Shown in pieces: positions 1-6,565 of a stretch of DNA of 28,368 bases. The stretch is from CAYLLD01 sp964425135 (GTDB taxonomy: Bacteria; Pseudomonadota; Alphaproteobacteria; Rhodobacterales; Rhodobacteraceae): assembly GCA_964425135.1 (NCBI GenBank), contig CAYRKW010000042.1:1-28368 (forward strand), in the 5' to 3' direction. The notes beneath the pieces are model-generated. The model was not told the origin of the DNA. It worked only from the letters and a program-made list of their open reading frames with translations, and made no database searches. Position 1 is the first letter of the stretch; each line of letters begins with the position of its first letter. The translations under genes and the position numbers were made by a program.

Positions 1-734
1 ACATGCTGCGCCCCGTTGACCTCCAGCTCTGTGCCGGAGACGTAGCTGCTTTGCTCGGAGCACAGAAAGTAGATGGCGTCGGCGACCTCGGCGGTGTCGC
101 CCAGGCGACGCAGTGGGATTTTGGCGACGATTTTATCGGTGCCTTCGCTTAGGATGTCGGTGTCCACTTCGCCCGGCGCTATGGCGTTGACGCGCACGCC
201 AAGGGGGCCGAAGTCGTGGGCCATTTCGCGGGTGAGTGCGGCCAGAGCGGCTTTGGATGTGGAGTAGGCGGCGCCAGCGAAAGGGTGGACGCGCGATCCG
301 GCGATGGATGTCACATTGACGACTGCGCCTTTGGCGGCGGAGAGCTCAGCGCGCAGGCCGCGGGCGAGCACGACGGAGGCGAAGAAATTGACGTGGAAGA
401 CCTGACCCCATGTTTTGAGATCGGTCTCCAGCGTATTGAGCCGTGCGCCATCCTCGCCTTTGGGGGAGATCCCGGCATTGTTCACCAGCGCGTGCAAACG
501 GCCATCGGGCAGGCGGGATTTGATCTCATCGATCGCATTGATCGTCTGGTGAGGATCGGCCAGATCGACCTGAATGTGATTGTCCGCGCCGCCGGGCCAG
601 GGGCAATGCTCGGAAAAGGCCTGACGCGAGCAGGAAATGACGCGCCAGCCCATTTGGTCGAATTTCTTTACCGTGGCGTGGCCGATGCCGCGCGAGGCGC
701 CGGTGAGCAGGAGGGTTTTGCGTTGGGACGTCAT
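1..734 (-). CDS. SDR family NAD(P)-dependent oxidoreductase (3' end outside window)
   Basis: The minus-strand frame starts with ATG at 734 and stays open to the left edge, giving 244 complete codons. It is a classical short-chain dehydrogenase. The cofactor motif TGASRGIG is at residues 11-18 and NNAG at 85-88. The catalytic set is Asn116, Ser143, Tyr157 and Lys161 (YSTSK), followed by the usual NAIAPGEVDT stretch. The C terminus ends in the family's typical SGTELEVNG segment, so only a few residues are probably missing. The fold and cofactor use are secure. The substrate cannot be told from sequence; keto-reductases of many kinds share this architecture. It is divergent from the pterin dehydratase gene, with only 47 bases between the two starts, so their promoters must overlap or lie inside the opposite gene. 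Confidence 0.92.
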   Translation of the reverse strand, partial: MTSQRKTLLLTGASRGIGHATVKKFDQMGWRVISCSRQAFSEHCPWPGGADNHIQVDLADPHQTINAIDEIKSRLPDGRLHALVNNAGISPKGEDGARLNTLETDLKTWGQVFHVNFFASVVLARGLRAELSAAKGAVVNVTSIAGSRVHPFAGAAYSTSKAALAALTREMAHDFGPLGVRVNAIAPGEVDTDILSEGTDKIVAKIPLRRLGDTAEVADAIYFLCSEQSSYVSGTELEVNGAQH

Positions 735-781
735 ATCGGCATATCCTTTGTATGAAGCACCGAAACGGAAAAGAGAGGCTG

Positions 782-1069
782 ATGTTGGGCAAGCTGACCG
801 AAACGGAAGTGGAAACGAGACACGCCGCGCTGGGTGATGGCTGGGAGGTCGTTGGGGGCAGCGTATTGCGGCGGCGCTTCCAGTTCAAGCGATATGGTGA
901 TGCGGTGATGTTCGCCAATTTCTGCGCGTTTGAGGCAGAGCGGGTCAATCACCATCCGGATGTGCAATTTGGCTGGGGGTATTGCGAGGTTGCGTTGACG
1001 AGCCATGATGCGGGTGGGCTGACGGCGCGGGATTTTGATTTTGCGACCGTGGTGGATGGGGCGATTTGA
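782..1069 (+). CDS. phhB: Pterin-4a-carbinolamine dehydratase
   Basis: This is a 95-residue protein, the usual size for the family. It carries the active-site signature EAERVNHHPDV (His57, His58, Pro59) followed by Trp65 and the third histidine in LTSHDAGGLT (His75). Family members dehydrate 4a-hydroxytetrahydropterin and so recycle the cofactor of aromatic amino acid hydroxylases. I chose the ATG at 782, preceded by an A/G-rich AAAAGAGAGG stretch. An in-frame ATG at 752 would add ten residues that do not look conserved. No phenylalanine hydroxylase gene is adjacent, so the actual pterin partner is unknown. The symbol phhB is by family, not by context. Confidence 0.9.
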   Translation: MLGKLTETEVETRHAALGDGWEVVGGSVLRRRFQFKRYGDAVMFANFCAFEAERVNHHPDVQFGWGYCEVALTSHDAGGLTARDFDFATVVDGAI

Positions 1070-1183
1070 AAGAGCGGAATGAGAGCGGTCCGACCGTGGG
1101 GCGGCCCTATCGCTTGAACGCCTCGATTTGTCTCGCTGACGCAGGGCCGATGGCATTCTGGCCCTTGCTTGGTTTGATAGGAC

Positions 1184-1648
1184 CTAAGCCTCGTCTTTTT
1201 CAGGCTTGTAGGGCGCCATGCCCATGCGTGCCAATTCGTCCGCACGCTCATTCTCGTCATGGCCTGCATGGCCCTTGATCCATTCCCATGTGACGTTGTG
1301 GCGCTGGGCCTGCGTGTCCAACAACTGCCACAGATCCTCGTTCTTCACCGGCTTTTTTGCAGCGGTTTTCCAGCCGTTGCGCTTCCAGCCCGCGAGCCAT
1401 TTGGTGATGCCGTCTTTGACGTAAACGCTGTCGGTGATGACCGTGATGGTCGAGGGGCGGTCGAGGGCGGTGAGGACTTCGATGGCGGCTTGAAGCTCCA
1501 TCCGGTTGTTGGTGGTTTCAAACGCGCCGCCGTTCAGCTCGCGGCGTTTGACCTCTGCACCCTCCTTGAGGGCGATGAGGATCGCGCCCCAGCCGCCGGG
1601 GCCGGGATTGCCGGAGCAGGCTCCATCTGTGTAGGCGACAAGCTCCAT
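1184..1648 (-). CDS. rnhA: Ribonuclease HI
   Basis: This enzyme cleaves the RNA strand of RNA:DNA hybrids such as R-loops and Okazaki primers. The 154-residue protein starts MELVAYTDGACSGNPGPGG. The four metal-binding acids are visible: Asp8 (TDG), Glu51 (NNRMEL), Asp73 (TDSVYV) and Asp137 (NERADELA), and His127 lies in the flexible WIKGHAGH loop. I chose the ATG at 1648 because it overlaps the stop of the upstream methyltransferase by one base (TGATG) and matches the conserved family start; a longer frame to 1678 adds ten unrelated residues. It is the last gene of the operon that begins with ispH. Confidence 0.97.
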   Translation of the reverse strand: MELVAYTDGACSGNPGPGGWGAILIALKEGAEVKRRELNGGAFETTNNRMELQAAIEVLTALDRPSTITVITDSVYVKDGITKWLAGWKRNGWKTAAKKPVKNEDLWQLLDTQAQRHNVTWEWIKGHAGHDENERADELARMGMAPYKPEKDEA

Positions 1649-2241
1649 CAGGCGCGGCGGGCGAGGATGATGATCCACGGCTCGATATCGCCTGCAAGGC
1701 CCTTACCTTCGCCGTGGTCTGTTGATTGGATTGTGAAGCCTGCGCGCGTCAACGCATCTTTCAGTTCGGTTTCGGAGTAGTAGGTGTAGTGCCGGTCAAT
1801 CCCGTCACGCGACGCTCCGGTGCCGGTTTTCATGCCGAGGTGAAGAAGACCCTTTGGTGCGAGGGCTGCGTGAATATCGGTCAGATGGCGCGGGAAATCG
1901 GTGCGCGGGGCGTGGAGGAGGGCGAAGTTGGCCCAGACCCCGTCAAAGCTGCGGTTCTTGGGAATGTCATCAAAGGTGCCTTCGATGAACTCTGCCGTTG
2001 AGCGGGTGCGGGCGATATCGAGCATGGCGCGGGAGGCGTCGAGGCCGGTCGCGTTAATGCCGCGCGCCATCATATGTGCTGTGGCCGATCCCGTGCCGCA
2101 GCCCAGATCGAGGACGTGAGCGCTCGGTCGCAGTGCGTCCATGAAAGCGGTCAGATGCGCGTCTGGGCCGTCGCTTTCGAATTTCGCAGCGTATTCGGCG
2201 GCTTTGGCGTTGTAGACGGCTATGGTTTTGGGATCGCTCAT
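1648..2241 (-). CDS. Class I SAM-dependent methyltransferase
   Basis: This is a 197-residue cytoplasmic methyltransferase. The SAM-binding motif I reads HVLDLGCGTGSAT near residues 46-58, with an acidic end of strand 2 (GLDAS) and a WANFALLH motif-IV-like segment. The architecture is the UbiE/Coq5-like methyltransferase 11/25 type, with no extra substrate domain, so the substrate is unknown. The start at 2241 was chosen because its ATG overlaps the stop of the DUF3429 gene (ATGA). A longer frame reaching 2313 would run far into that gene. Tight coupling on both sides places it inside the ispH-rnhA operon. A function in rRNA, protein or small-molecule methylation cannot be separated from sequence. 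Confidence 0.88.
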   Translation of the reverse strand: MSDPKTIAVYNAKAAEYAAKFESDGPDAHLTAFMDALRPSAHVLDLGCGTGSATAHMMARGINATGLDASRAMLDIARTRSTAEFIEGTFDDIPKNRSFDGVWANFALLHAPRTDFPRHLTDIHAALAPKGLLHLGMKTGTGASRDGIDRHYTYYSETELKDALTRAGFTIQSTDHGEGKGLAGDIEPWIIILARRA

Positions 2242-2711
2242 GAGTTCAGGATCGCGATGGTCAGGCAAATGAGGACGATGACGGTGATTATGACGCGCAG
2301 GCGCATCCACCAAGTTGGTGCGAGGCCTGCGCGCCAGAAGAGCCAGTCGAGCACAAGGATAGCTGCATATCCGATTGCCAGTGGCGTCAGGCTGGGGACG
2401 GCGGGGCCGAGAACGGCCGAGAAGAACACGTAAAGCGCAGGAATAACCGAGGCGGTGTAGGCGGCGATGGCGGTTTTTCCACGGGCATTTGTGGCAAAGC
2501 CCCAGAGCGCGCCGGACATAAACGACAAAATGGTGCGCGCGTAGATCACCGCGATTGTGCTGCCCAAAAACCGCACCGACAATAGCGGCGCACCGGTTGC
2601 ATCGGCGATTTGCGCAGGTACCGCGATCATTGCAGCGGCGGCGATAAACGGCAGCGTTCCGGCCAAGCCAAGAAAGAGTGCAATGCGGGGTATTTCGCCA
2701 GCGGGTGTCAT
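2238..2711 (-). CDS. DUF3429 family inner-membrane protein
   Basis: This 157-residue, very hydrophobic protein has about five predicted membrane helices. The first follows a short N terminus (MTPAGEIPRIALFLGLAGTL), and others centre on the ARTILSFMSGALWGF, ASVIPALYVFF, LTPLAIGYAAILVLDWLFW and RVIITVIVLICLTIAIL segments. The FMSGALWGF stretch and overall layout match what I know of the DUF3429 family, which has no established function. Its start (2711) overlaps the preceding gene by 4 bases and its stop overlaps the methyltransferase start by 4 bases, so translation is probably coupled. No catalytic residues could be identified. Confidence 0.8.
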   Translation of the reverse strand: MTPAGEIPRIALFLGLAGTLPFIAAAAMIAVPAQIADATGAPLLSVRFLGSTIAVIYARTILSFMSGALWGFATNARGKTAIAAYTASVIPALYVFFSAVLGPAVPSLTPLAIGYAAILVLDWLFWRAGLAPTWWMRLRVIITVIVLICLTIAILNS

Positions 2712-3166
2712 GATGTCAGGTCCTGGCACAGGTGCTCAATGCGTTTGGCGCGGGTTTCTGCGCGTTTCGCAGTATTGATGTGGTGAATGGCCGCGCGCTG
2801 TTTGCCGGGTGATAAGCTGCTCCAACCCGCGGTCGCATCGTTTTTCGCGATCGCATTTGTCACATCATTGGGTACGTCGACAAAATCGGCGGGCGCGGGA
2901 CGCAGGCGGACCTCCAGCGCCTGACCCGGTTCAAATCCGGCGGCGTCGATCAGCGATTTGCCGGTCCACAGGAAAACACCATCAATAACGGGGGCTTTGT
3001 TGAGTGCCAGATTGACCGGATACTCGCCAATTTCGCCCGCAACGCGTTTTGCACCCAGTTCGCTCAGCGCATCTGCGATATCGCCCGGCAGTGGTAGCAC
3101 GGTGTAGGTGGATTTGCCCCATTCCATCGGAACGATCTGTCCCTCGAACTCAAAATACGCGCTCAT
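2708..3166 (-). CDS. DUF1905 / YdeI-OmpD-associated family protein
   Basis: This is a 152-residue soluble protein with two recognisable parts. The N-terminal DUF1905 barrel (about residues 5-90) contains YTVLPLPGDIADALSELGAKRVAGEIG and the LWTGKSLIDAAGFEPGQ element. The C-terminal YdeI-like helical segment (about 95-152) contains WSSLSPGKQRAAIHHINTAKRAETRAKRIE. Relatives are annotated as YdeI/OmpD-associated or 'bacteriocin-protection' proteins, but the biochemical role is not established. The start overlaps the ispH stop by 4 bases, and the stop overlaps the DUF3429 start by 4 bases. Confidence 0.83.
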   Translation of the reverse strand: MSAYFEFEGQIVPMEWGKSTYTVLPLPGDIADALSELGAKRVAGEIGEYPVNLALNKAPVIDGVFLWTGKSLIDAAGFEPGQALEVRLRPAPADFVDVPNDVTNAIAKNDATAGWSSLSPGKQRAAIHHINTAKRAETRAKRIEHLCQDLTS

Positions 3167-4116
3167 GCGGCGGTTTCGCGCAGCACGCGTGGGACTTTGA
3201 ACTCTACATTTTCTTTCGCAGTTTCAACGAATTCGACGGAAACGTTAAAGCGGTCTTTGAAGGCGTCGACGACCTCATTTACGAGCGTTTCCGGAGCGGA
3301 CGCTCCGGCGGTGATCCCTACGGAGGCGATCCCGTCGAGCGCGCGCCAGTCAATGTCTGCGCCGCGCTGGACCAGCTGGGAATAGGCGCAACCGGCCTTG
3401 GAGCCAACCTCGACGAGGCGTTGTGAATTGGAGGAATTCGGCGCGCCGATCACCAAAAGCGCATCGATTTTGCCTGCGATGGCTTTGACCGCTTCCTGAC
3501 GGTTGGTGGTCGCGTAGCAGATGTCTTTTTTGTGCGGCCCTTTGATGCCTGGAAAACGCGTTCTCAGCGCGCTCACGATTTGGGCGGTATCATCGACGGA
3601 GAGGGTTGTTTGGGTGATGTAGGCGAGTTTTTCAGGGTCGCGCGGGGCGAGATTTGCTACGTCTTCGACGGTTTCGACCAGCAGCACTTCGCCATCGGGC
3701 AATTGGCCCATGGTGCCGATGACCTCTGGATGGCCTTTGTGGCCGATCATGATCATTTGCAGGCCGTTCTCAAAATGGCGCACGCTTTCGATGTGAACTT
3801 TAGAGACCAGCGGGCAAGTGGCATCGACATAGACCATGTTGCGCGCCTGCGCTTCAGCAGGCACGGATTTTGGTACGCCATGGGCGGAGAAGATAACGGG
3901 GCGGTCGGTGGGGCATTCTTCGAGCTCTTCGACAAAGATCGCGCCTTTGGCCCGCAGACCATCAACGACATATTTGTTGTGAACGATCTCGTGGCGTACG
4001 TAGACCGGCGCGCCCCATTTTTCGAGCGCCATTTCGACGATCTTGATGGCCCGATCGACGCCTGCGCAGAACCCGCGCGGTGCGGCGAGGTAAAGGGTGA
4101 GGGTTGGCTTGCTCAT
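3163..4116 (-). CDS. ispH: 4-hydroxy-3-methylbut-2-enyl diphosphate reductase
   Basis: This is the last enzyme of the MEP isoprenoid pathway; it reduces HMBPP to IPP and DMAPP using a [4Fe-4S] cluster. The 317-residue protein has the three cluster cysteines in their expected contexts: Cys17 (APRGFCAGVDRA), Cys101 (VDATCPLVSKVH) and Cys200 (KKDICYATTNRQ). Substrate-binding His46 (EIVHNKYV), His79 (FSAHGVP) and His129 plus Glu131 (KGHPEVIGT) are present. The start at 4116 has a good ribosome-binding site (ACGGAG, six bases before ATG). It is the first gene of the minus-strand operon that runs through to rnhA, so its promoter should lie in 4117-4350. Confidence 0.98.
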   Translation of the reverse strand: MSKPTLTLYLAAPRGFCAGVDRAIKIVEMALEKWGAPVYVRHEIVHNKYVVDGLRAKGAIFVEELEECPTDRPVIFSAHGVPKSVPAEAQARNMVYVDATCPLVSKVHIESVRHFENGLQMIMIGHKGHPEVIGTMGQLPDGEVLLVETVEDVANLAPRDPEKLAYITQTTLSVDDTAQIVSALRTRFPGIKGPHKKDICYATTNRQEAVKAIAGKIDALLVIGAPNSSNSQRLVEVGSKAGCAYSQLVQRGADIDWRALDGIASVGITAGASAPETLVNEVVDAFKDRFNVSVEFVETAKENVEFKVPRVLRETAA

Positions 4117-4352
4117 GATCGCTCCGTCAGCTTGTCGTGCGCCTTATGTAGTCTCAGAAGCTCAGGCGGTCCAGATGGGTTTGCGGGGGTTTTGGGGCGT
4201 CGGACGGGCTGAGGCGCTCTATGTGGATCGGGAGTGCTGCGAGTTAGGCTGCTGCTGAGCGTTTGCGGGCGTGTCGATATGGGCTTTGCATGCGGCGCGG
4301 TTGGCTGAATGGCGCGTTGGGGAAGAAGAGGTGAGCGATGGTCCGCCGGCAC
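4117..4352 (-). promoter_or_regulatory. Leader and promoter region of the ispH operon
   Basis: These 236 bases lie between the NYN terminator and the ispH start, and I see no convincing gene in them. An open minus-strand frame covering them begins inside the terminator and is low-complexity (Pro, Arg, Ser), so I treat it as chance. The ispH promoter must be here, but I could not place -35 and -10 boxes with confidence. Confidence 0.4.
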
Positions 4353-4379
4353 AAACAAAAAGAGCGCCGTGCGGCGCTC
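4353..4379 (-). terminator. Intrinsic terminator of the NYN-domain gene
   Basis: Read on the minus strand, a 7-bp stem (GAGCGCC/GGCGCTC, arms at 4373-4379 and 4362-4368) with a four-base loop is followed directly by TTTTTGTTT. It lies 27 bases after the stop of the NYN gene and separates it from ispH, which is read in the same direction. Confidence 0.88.
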
Positions 4380-4405
4380 CTTCATCTGGTGGTGTTGGTG
4401 GGGGC

Positions 4406-5005
4406 CTATTCGCCGTCAGCCTCAGCTGTTGCATCTTCGGATGTTTCACGGTCTGCGCGATCAAAATCCTGATCGGGACGGGGCGGGCGACCGATGACGT
4501 CGCGCAGATCGTCCAATTCGATGAAATTGTCAGCCTGACGGCGCAGTTCATCTGCGATCATGGGCGGTTGTGAGCGAATTGTGGAGACCACAGAGACGCG
4601 CACGCCCTGGCGTTGGAGGCTTTCGCACAGCGGGCGGAAATCGCCATCGCCGCTGAACAGGACGATGTGATCGACATGCGGTGCAAGCTCCATGGCATTG
4701 ACGCAAAGCTCAATATCCATGTTGCCCTTGACCTTGCGTCGCCCCATGCTGTCCGTGTATTCTTTTGCGGCTTTAGTGACCATCGTAAACCCGTTATAGT
4801 TGAGCCAGTCTACGAGGGGACGAATCGGGGAATACTCGTCATTTTCCAAAAGCGCGGTATAATAAAACGCCCGCAGCAGCTTGCCGCGACGCATAAACTC
4901 GGCACGCAGTAGCTTGTAATCAATATCAAAATTCAGCGCTTTAGCGGCAGCATACAGATTTGAGCCGTCAATAAAAAGCGCCAGACGCTCATCACGATAA
5001 AACAT
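4406..5005 (-). CDS. NYN domain protein, LabA/DUF88 family
   Basis: This 199-residue protein is a PIN-like (NYN) domain of the LabA type, about residues 6-160. Conserved acids sit at Asp13 (LFIDGSN), Asp97 (KGNMDIEL), and Asp120 and Asp122 (FSGDGDF), the layout expected for a metal-dependent RNase site. The last 30 residues are an acidic tail (DRADRETSEDATAEADGE) that looks disordered. The family is predicted to act on RNA; the target here is unknown. The start has a clear ribosome-binding site (AGGAG, seven bases upstream of ATG) and the gene ends at its own terminator. It is divergent from folK. Confidence 0.9.
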   Translation of the reverse strand: MFYRDERLALFIDGSNLYAAAKALNFDIDYKLLRAEFMRRGKLLRAFYYTALLENDEYSPIRPLVDWLNYNGFTMVTKAAKEYTDSMGRRKVKGNMDIELCVNAMELAPHVDHIVLFSGDGDFRPLCESLQRQGVRVSVVSTIRSQPPMIADELRRQADNFIELDDLRDVIGRPPRPDQDFDRADRETSEDATAEADGE

Positions 5006-5066
5006 ATATCACTCCTATTCCCTGCGGCCCGCATACTGACGGCGGCAGGTCCGCTCAAGCGAAAAA

Positions 5067-5097
5067 ATAATCTTCAGAGCACCTGACGCGATGACAA
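5067..5097 (-). promoter_or_regulatory. Possible promoter of the NYN gene
   Basis: On the minus strand a TTGTCA box (5097-5092) is followed, after about 18-19 bases, by AGATTA/GATTAT (5073-5067). This lies about 60 bases upstream of the NYN start. The spacing is slightly long and the -10 imperfect, so this is only a suggestion. Confidence 0.3.
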
Positions 5098-5125
5098 GCG
5101 CTTCAATTCCTGTTTTGGTTCAATC

Positions 5126-5695
5126 ATGACAGACAACGACATGATCATTGCATTAGGTTCAAATCTAGCATCATCAGGATTAACACCGTCTGAAATCCTG
5201 AGAGCCAGTCTCAAACAGCTTGAGACCGAATCGTTATCAGTCGGGGCAGTGTCGCGATGGTATCAGACCCGAGCGTTTCCGGAAGGGTCGGGCCCGGATT
5301 TCGTGAATGGGGTAGCGGTTTTGCGCTCTCAACTTGCACCGCAAGAGGTGCTGGAGGCGCTGCACAGGATCGAGGCTTATTTTGGCCGTGAGCGCGAGGT
5401 GCGATGGGGGCCGCGCGTGCTTGATCTGGATTTGATCGCGGCCGGACAATTGGTGCTGCCGGATTTGGAGGGCTATGCGCTTTGGCGCGATCTGCCAAGA
5501 GAGGCGCAAACGGTGAATGCCCCGCGCAGATTGATCCTGCCCCATCCGCGTGTGCAGGATCGTGCCTTTGTTTTGGTGCCGATGGCGGATGTAGCGCCTG
5601 ATTGGGTGCATCCCGTGAGTGGAAAGTCCGTGCGCGAGATGGTTGCGGAACTCCCACAAGTCGAACGAGATGCGATAAAAGTAATTTCGGAATAA
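5126..5695 (+). CDS. folK: 2-amino-4-hydroxy-6-hydroxymethyldihydropteridine diphosphokinase
   Basis: This enzyme transfers pyrophosphate from ATP to the pterin precursor in folate synthesis. The 189-residue protein has the N-terminal IIALGSNL motif, the F-x-N substrate segment (DFVNGVAVL, about 58-66), and the Mg-binding RVLDLDLI motif with Asp100 and Asp102. The RLILPHPRVQDRAFVLVPM signature follows. It is an ordinary length for the family, which runs about 160-190 residues. The start at 5126 has only a weak ribosome-binding site; an ATG five codons downstream (5141) is possible. It is the first plus-strand gene before the rpoZ-rsh block, but a 404-base gap separates it from rpoZ, so rpoZ is likely to have its own promoter. 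Confidence 0.96.
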   Translation: MTDNDMIIALGSNLASSGLTPSEILRASLKQLETESLSVGAVSRWYQTRAFPEGSGPDFVNGVAVLRSQLAPQEVLEALHRIEAYFGREREVRWGPRVLDLDLIAAGQLVLPDLEGYALWRDLPREAQTVNAPRRLILPHPRVQDRAFVLVPMADVAPDWVHPVSGKSVREMVAELPQVERDAIKVISE

Positions 5696-6099
5696 GCCGA
5701 TGTAATCAATACTAAATATAGTACAAACTGAATATTTTGAGATAAAGTTACAAAAAAGCGAAATACATATCTACCCATTACTGGGTTGTCTTGACAATCT
5801 GATGCAGCCCGGTAGCTTTGCACGCGTGGGGGTGAATGTTCAAAGGTGCGCCGTGGAGGTGCGCGTTTGGGCTGAATGTTAATCACATTGAAAAACCCCT
5901 TGGGCGTGTCCGGCTGCGCAGATTGCGTATCTGGAGGCACCCTTGTTTGTCCGGCCTTTAAAGCTGGGGTGCGCTGGGCCGGACAAGCACCCGCAAAATG
6001 GTGATTACTAAAATGGTCTCAATGCTGTGCAAATGCTTGCATTTTTGCGATGTGATCTATATCTGCTCGGTTTCACGCCAAAAATCCTGAGGTAGAGCC
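5696..6099 (+). other. 404-base intergenic region with strong hairpins; rpoZ leader
   Basis: No protein gene was recognised here. The first 60 bases are AT-rich. Several hairpins follow: TACTGGG/CCCGGTA (5779-5785 with 5808-5814, one G-T pair) enclosing TTGTC/GACAA; CAGAT/ATCTG (5919-5923 with 5929-5933); and TTGTCCGGCC/GGCCGGACAA (5947-5956 with 5977-5986), a perfect 10-bp stem. GCACCC occurs at 5937-5942 and 5987-5992, and either copy can pair with GGGTGC at 5967-5972, so alternative folds are possible. The rpoZ promoter is probably near 6036-6063 (CTTGCA then TATATC), at low confidence. I checked for tmRNA and SRP RNA signatures and saw none. Confidence 0.5.
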
Positions 6100-6507
6100 A
6101 TGGCACGCGTCACTGTTGAAGATTGCGTCGACAAAATTCCGAACCGTTTTGACCTGGTGATGCTGGCATCGCACAGGGCTCGGCAACTCTCCTCGGGCGC
6201 CGAAGTGACGGTGGATCGCGACAACGATAAGAACCCTGTGGTTGCGTTGCGCGAGATTGCCGATGAAACGCTGCACGCCAGCAGCCTGCGCGAGAGCGCC
6301 ATTGAATCGCATCAGCATCAGATCGAGGTCGATGAGCCCGAAGACGATGCTATGGCGCTGTTGATGGGCGGTGGACCATCCCAGTCGAGCGGTGTGTCGC
6401 GTGGCAACACGTTTGGTGCGCGCCCTGAGGCAGATGACCAGCCTGACGATGATATGTCTGATGAGAACCTGCTGCGCGCGCTGATGCAGGCTCAAGAGGC
6501 GAAATAA
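6100..6507 (+). CDS. rpoZ: DNA-directed RNA polymerase omega subunit
   Basis: The omega subunit helps assemble RNA polymerase through the beta-prime subunit. The 135-residue protein begins MARVTVEDCVDKIPNRFDLVMLASHRARQL, the diagnostic omega N terminus, followed by NPVVALREIADET. The C-terminal half is acidic and glutamine/serine-rich (about residues 75-135) and is probably disordered. The length is somewhat above the roughly 117 residues I know for other alphaproteobacteria, all of it in that tail. A ribosome-binding site (TGAGGTAGAG) precedes the ATG. It lies 58 bases upstream of rsh, as is usual in proteobacteria, where omega and the (p)ppGpp enzyme are often neighbours. Confidence 0.96.
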   Translation: MARVTVEDCVDKIPNRFDLVMLASHRARQLSSGAEVTVDRDNDKNPVVALREIADETLHASSLRESAIESHQHQIEVDEPEDDAMALLMGGGPSQSSGVSRGNTFGARPEADDQPDDDMSDENLLRALMQAQEAK

Positions 6508-6565
6508 CCCGCGACTGCGCTGGCCAAGGTGCCAGCGCCCGCGATGATCTGGAACACACTCCCGA

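Noticed and set aside
4113..4385. A 90-codon minus-strand frame overlapping the ispH start.
   Set aside because: It begins inside the NYN gene's terminator, is low-complexity and Pro/Arg-rich, and has no family resemblance.
5786..5819. TTGACA at 5791 as a -35 box of a strong promoter.
   Set aside because: No matching -10 at 16-19 bases downstream; the TTGACA is part of the TTGTC/GACAA hairpin.
5802..5882. A 26-codon plus-strand frame upstream of rpoZ, considered as a leader peptide.
   Set aside because: It has no ribosome-binding site, no run of regulatory codons and an unremarkable composition; it overlaps the hairpin region and is probably chance.
5696..6099. tmRNA, SRP RNA or 6S RNA in the folK-rpoZ gap.
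   Set aside because: No ANDN-type tag codons, no T-loop/CCA end and no SRP core motif were found; 6S cannot be excluded but no recognisable feature supports it.
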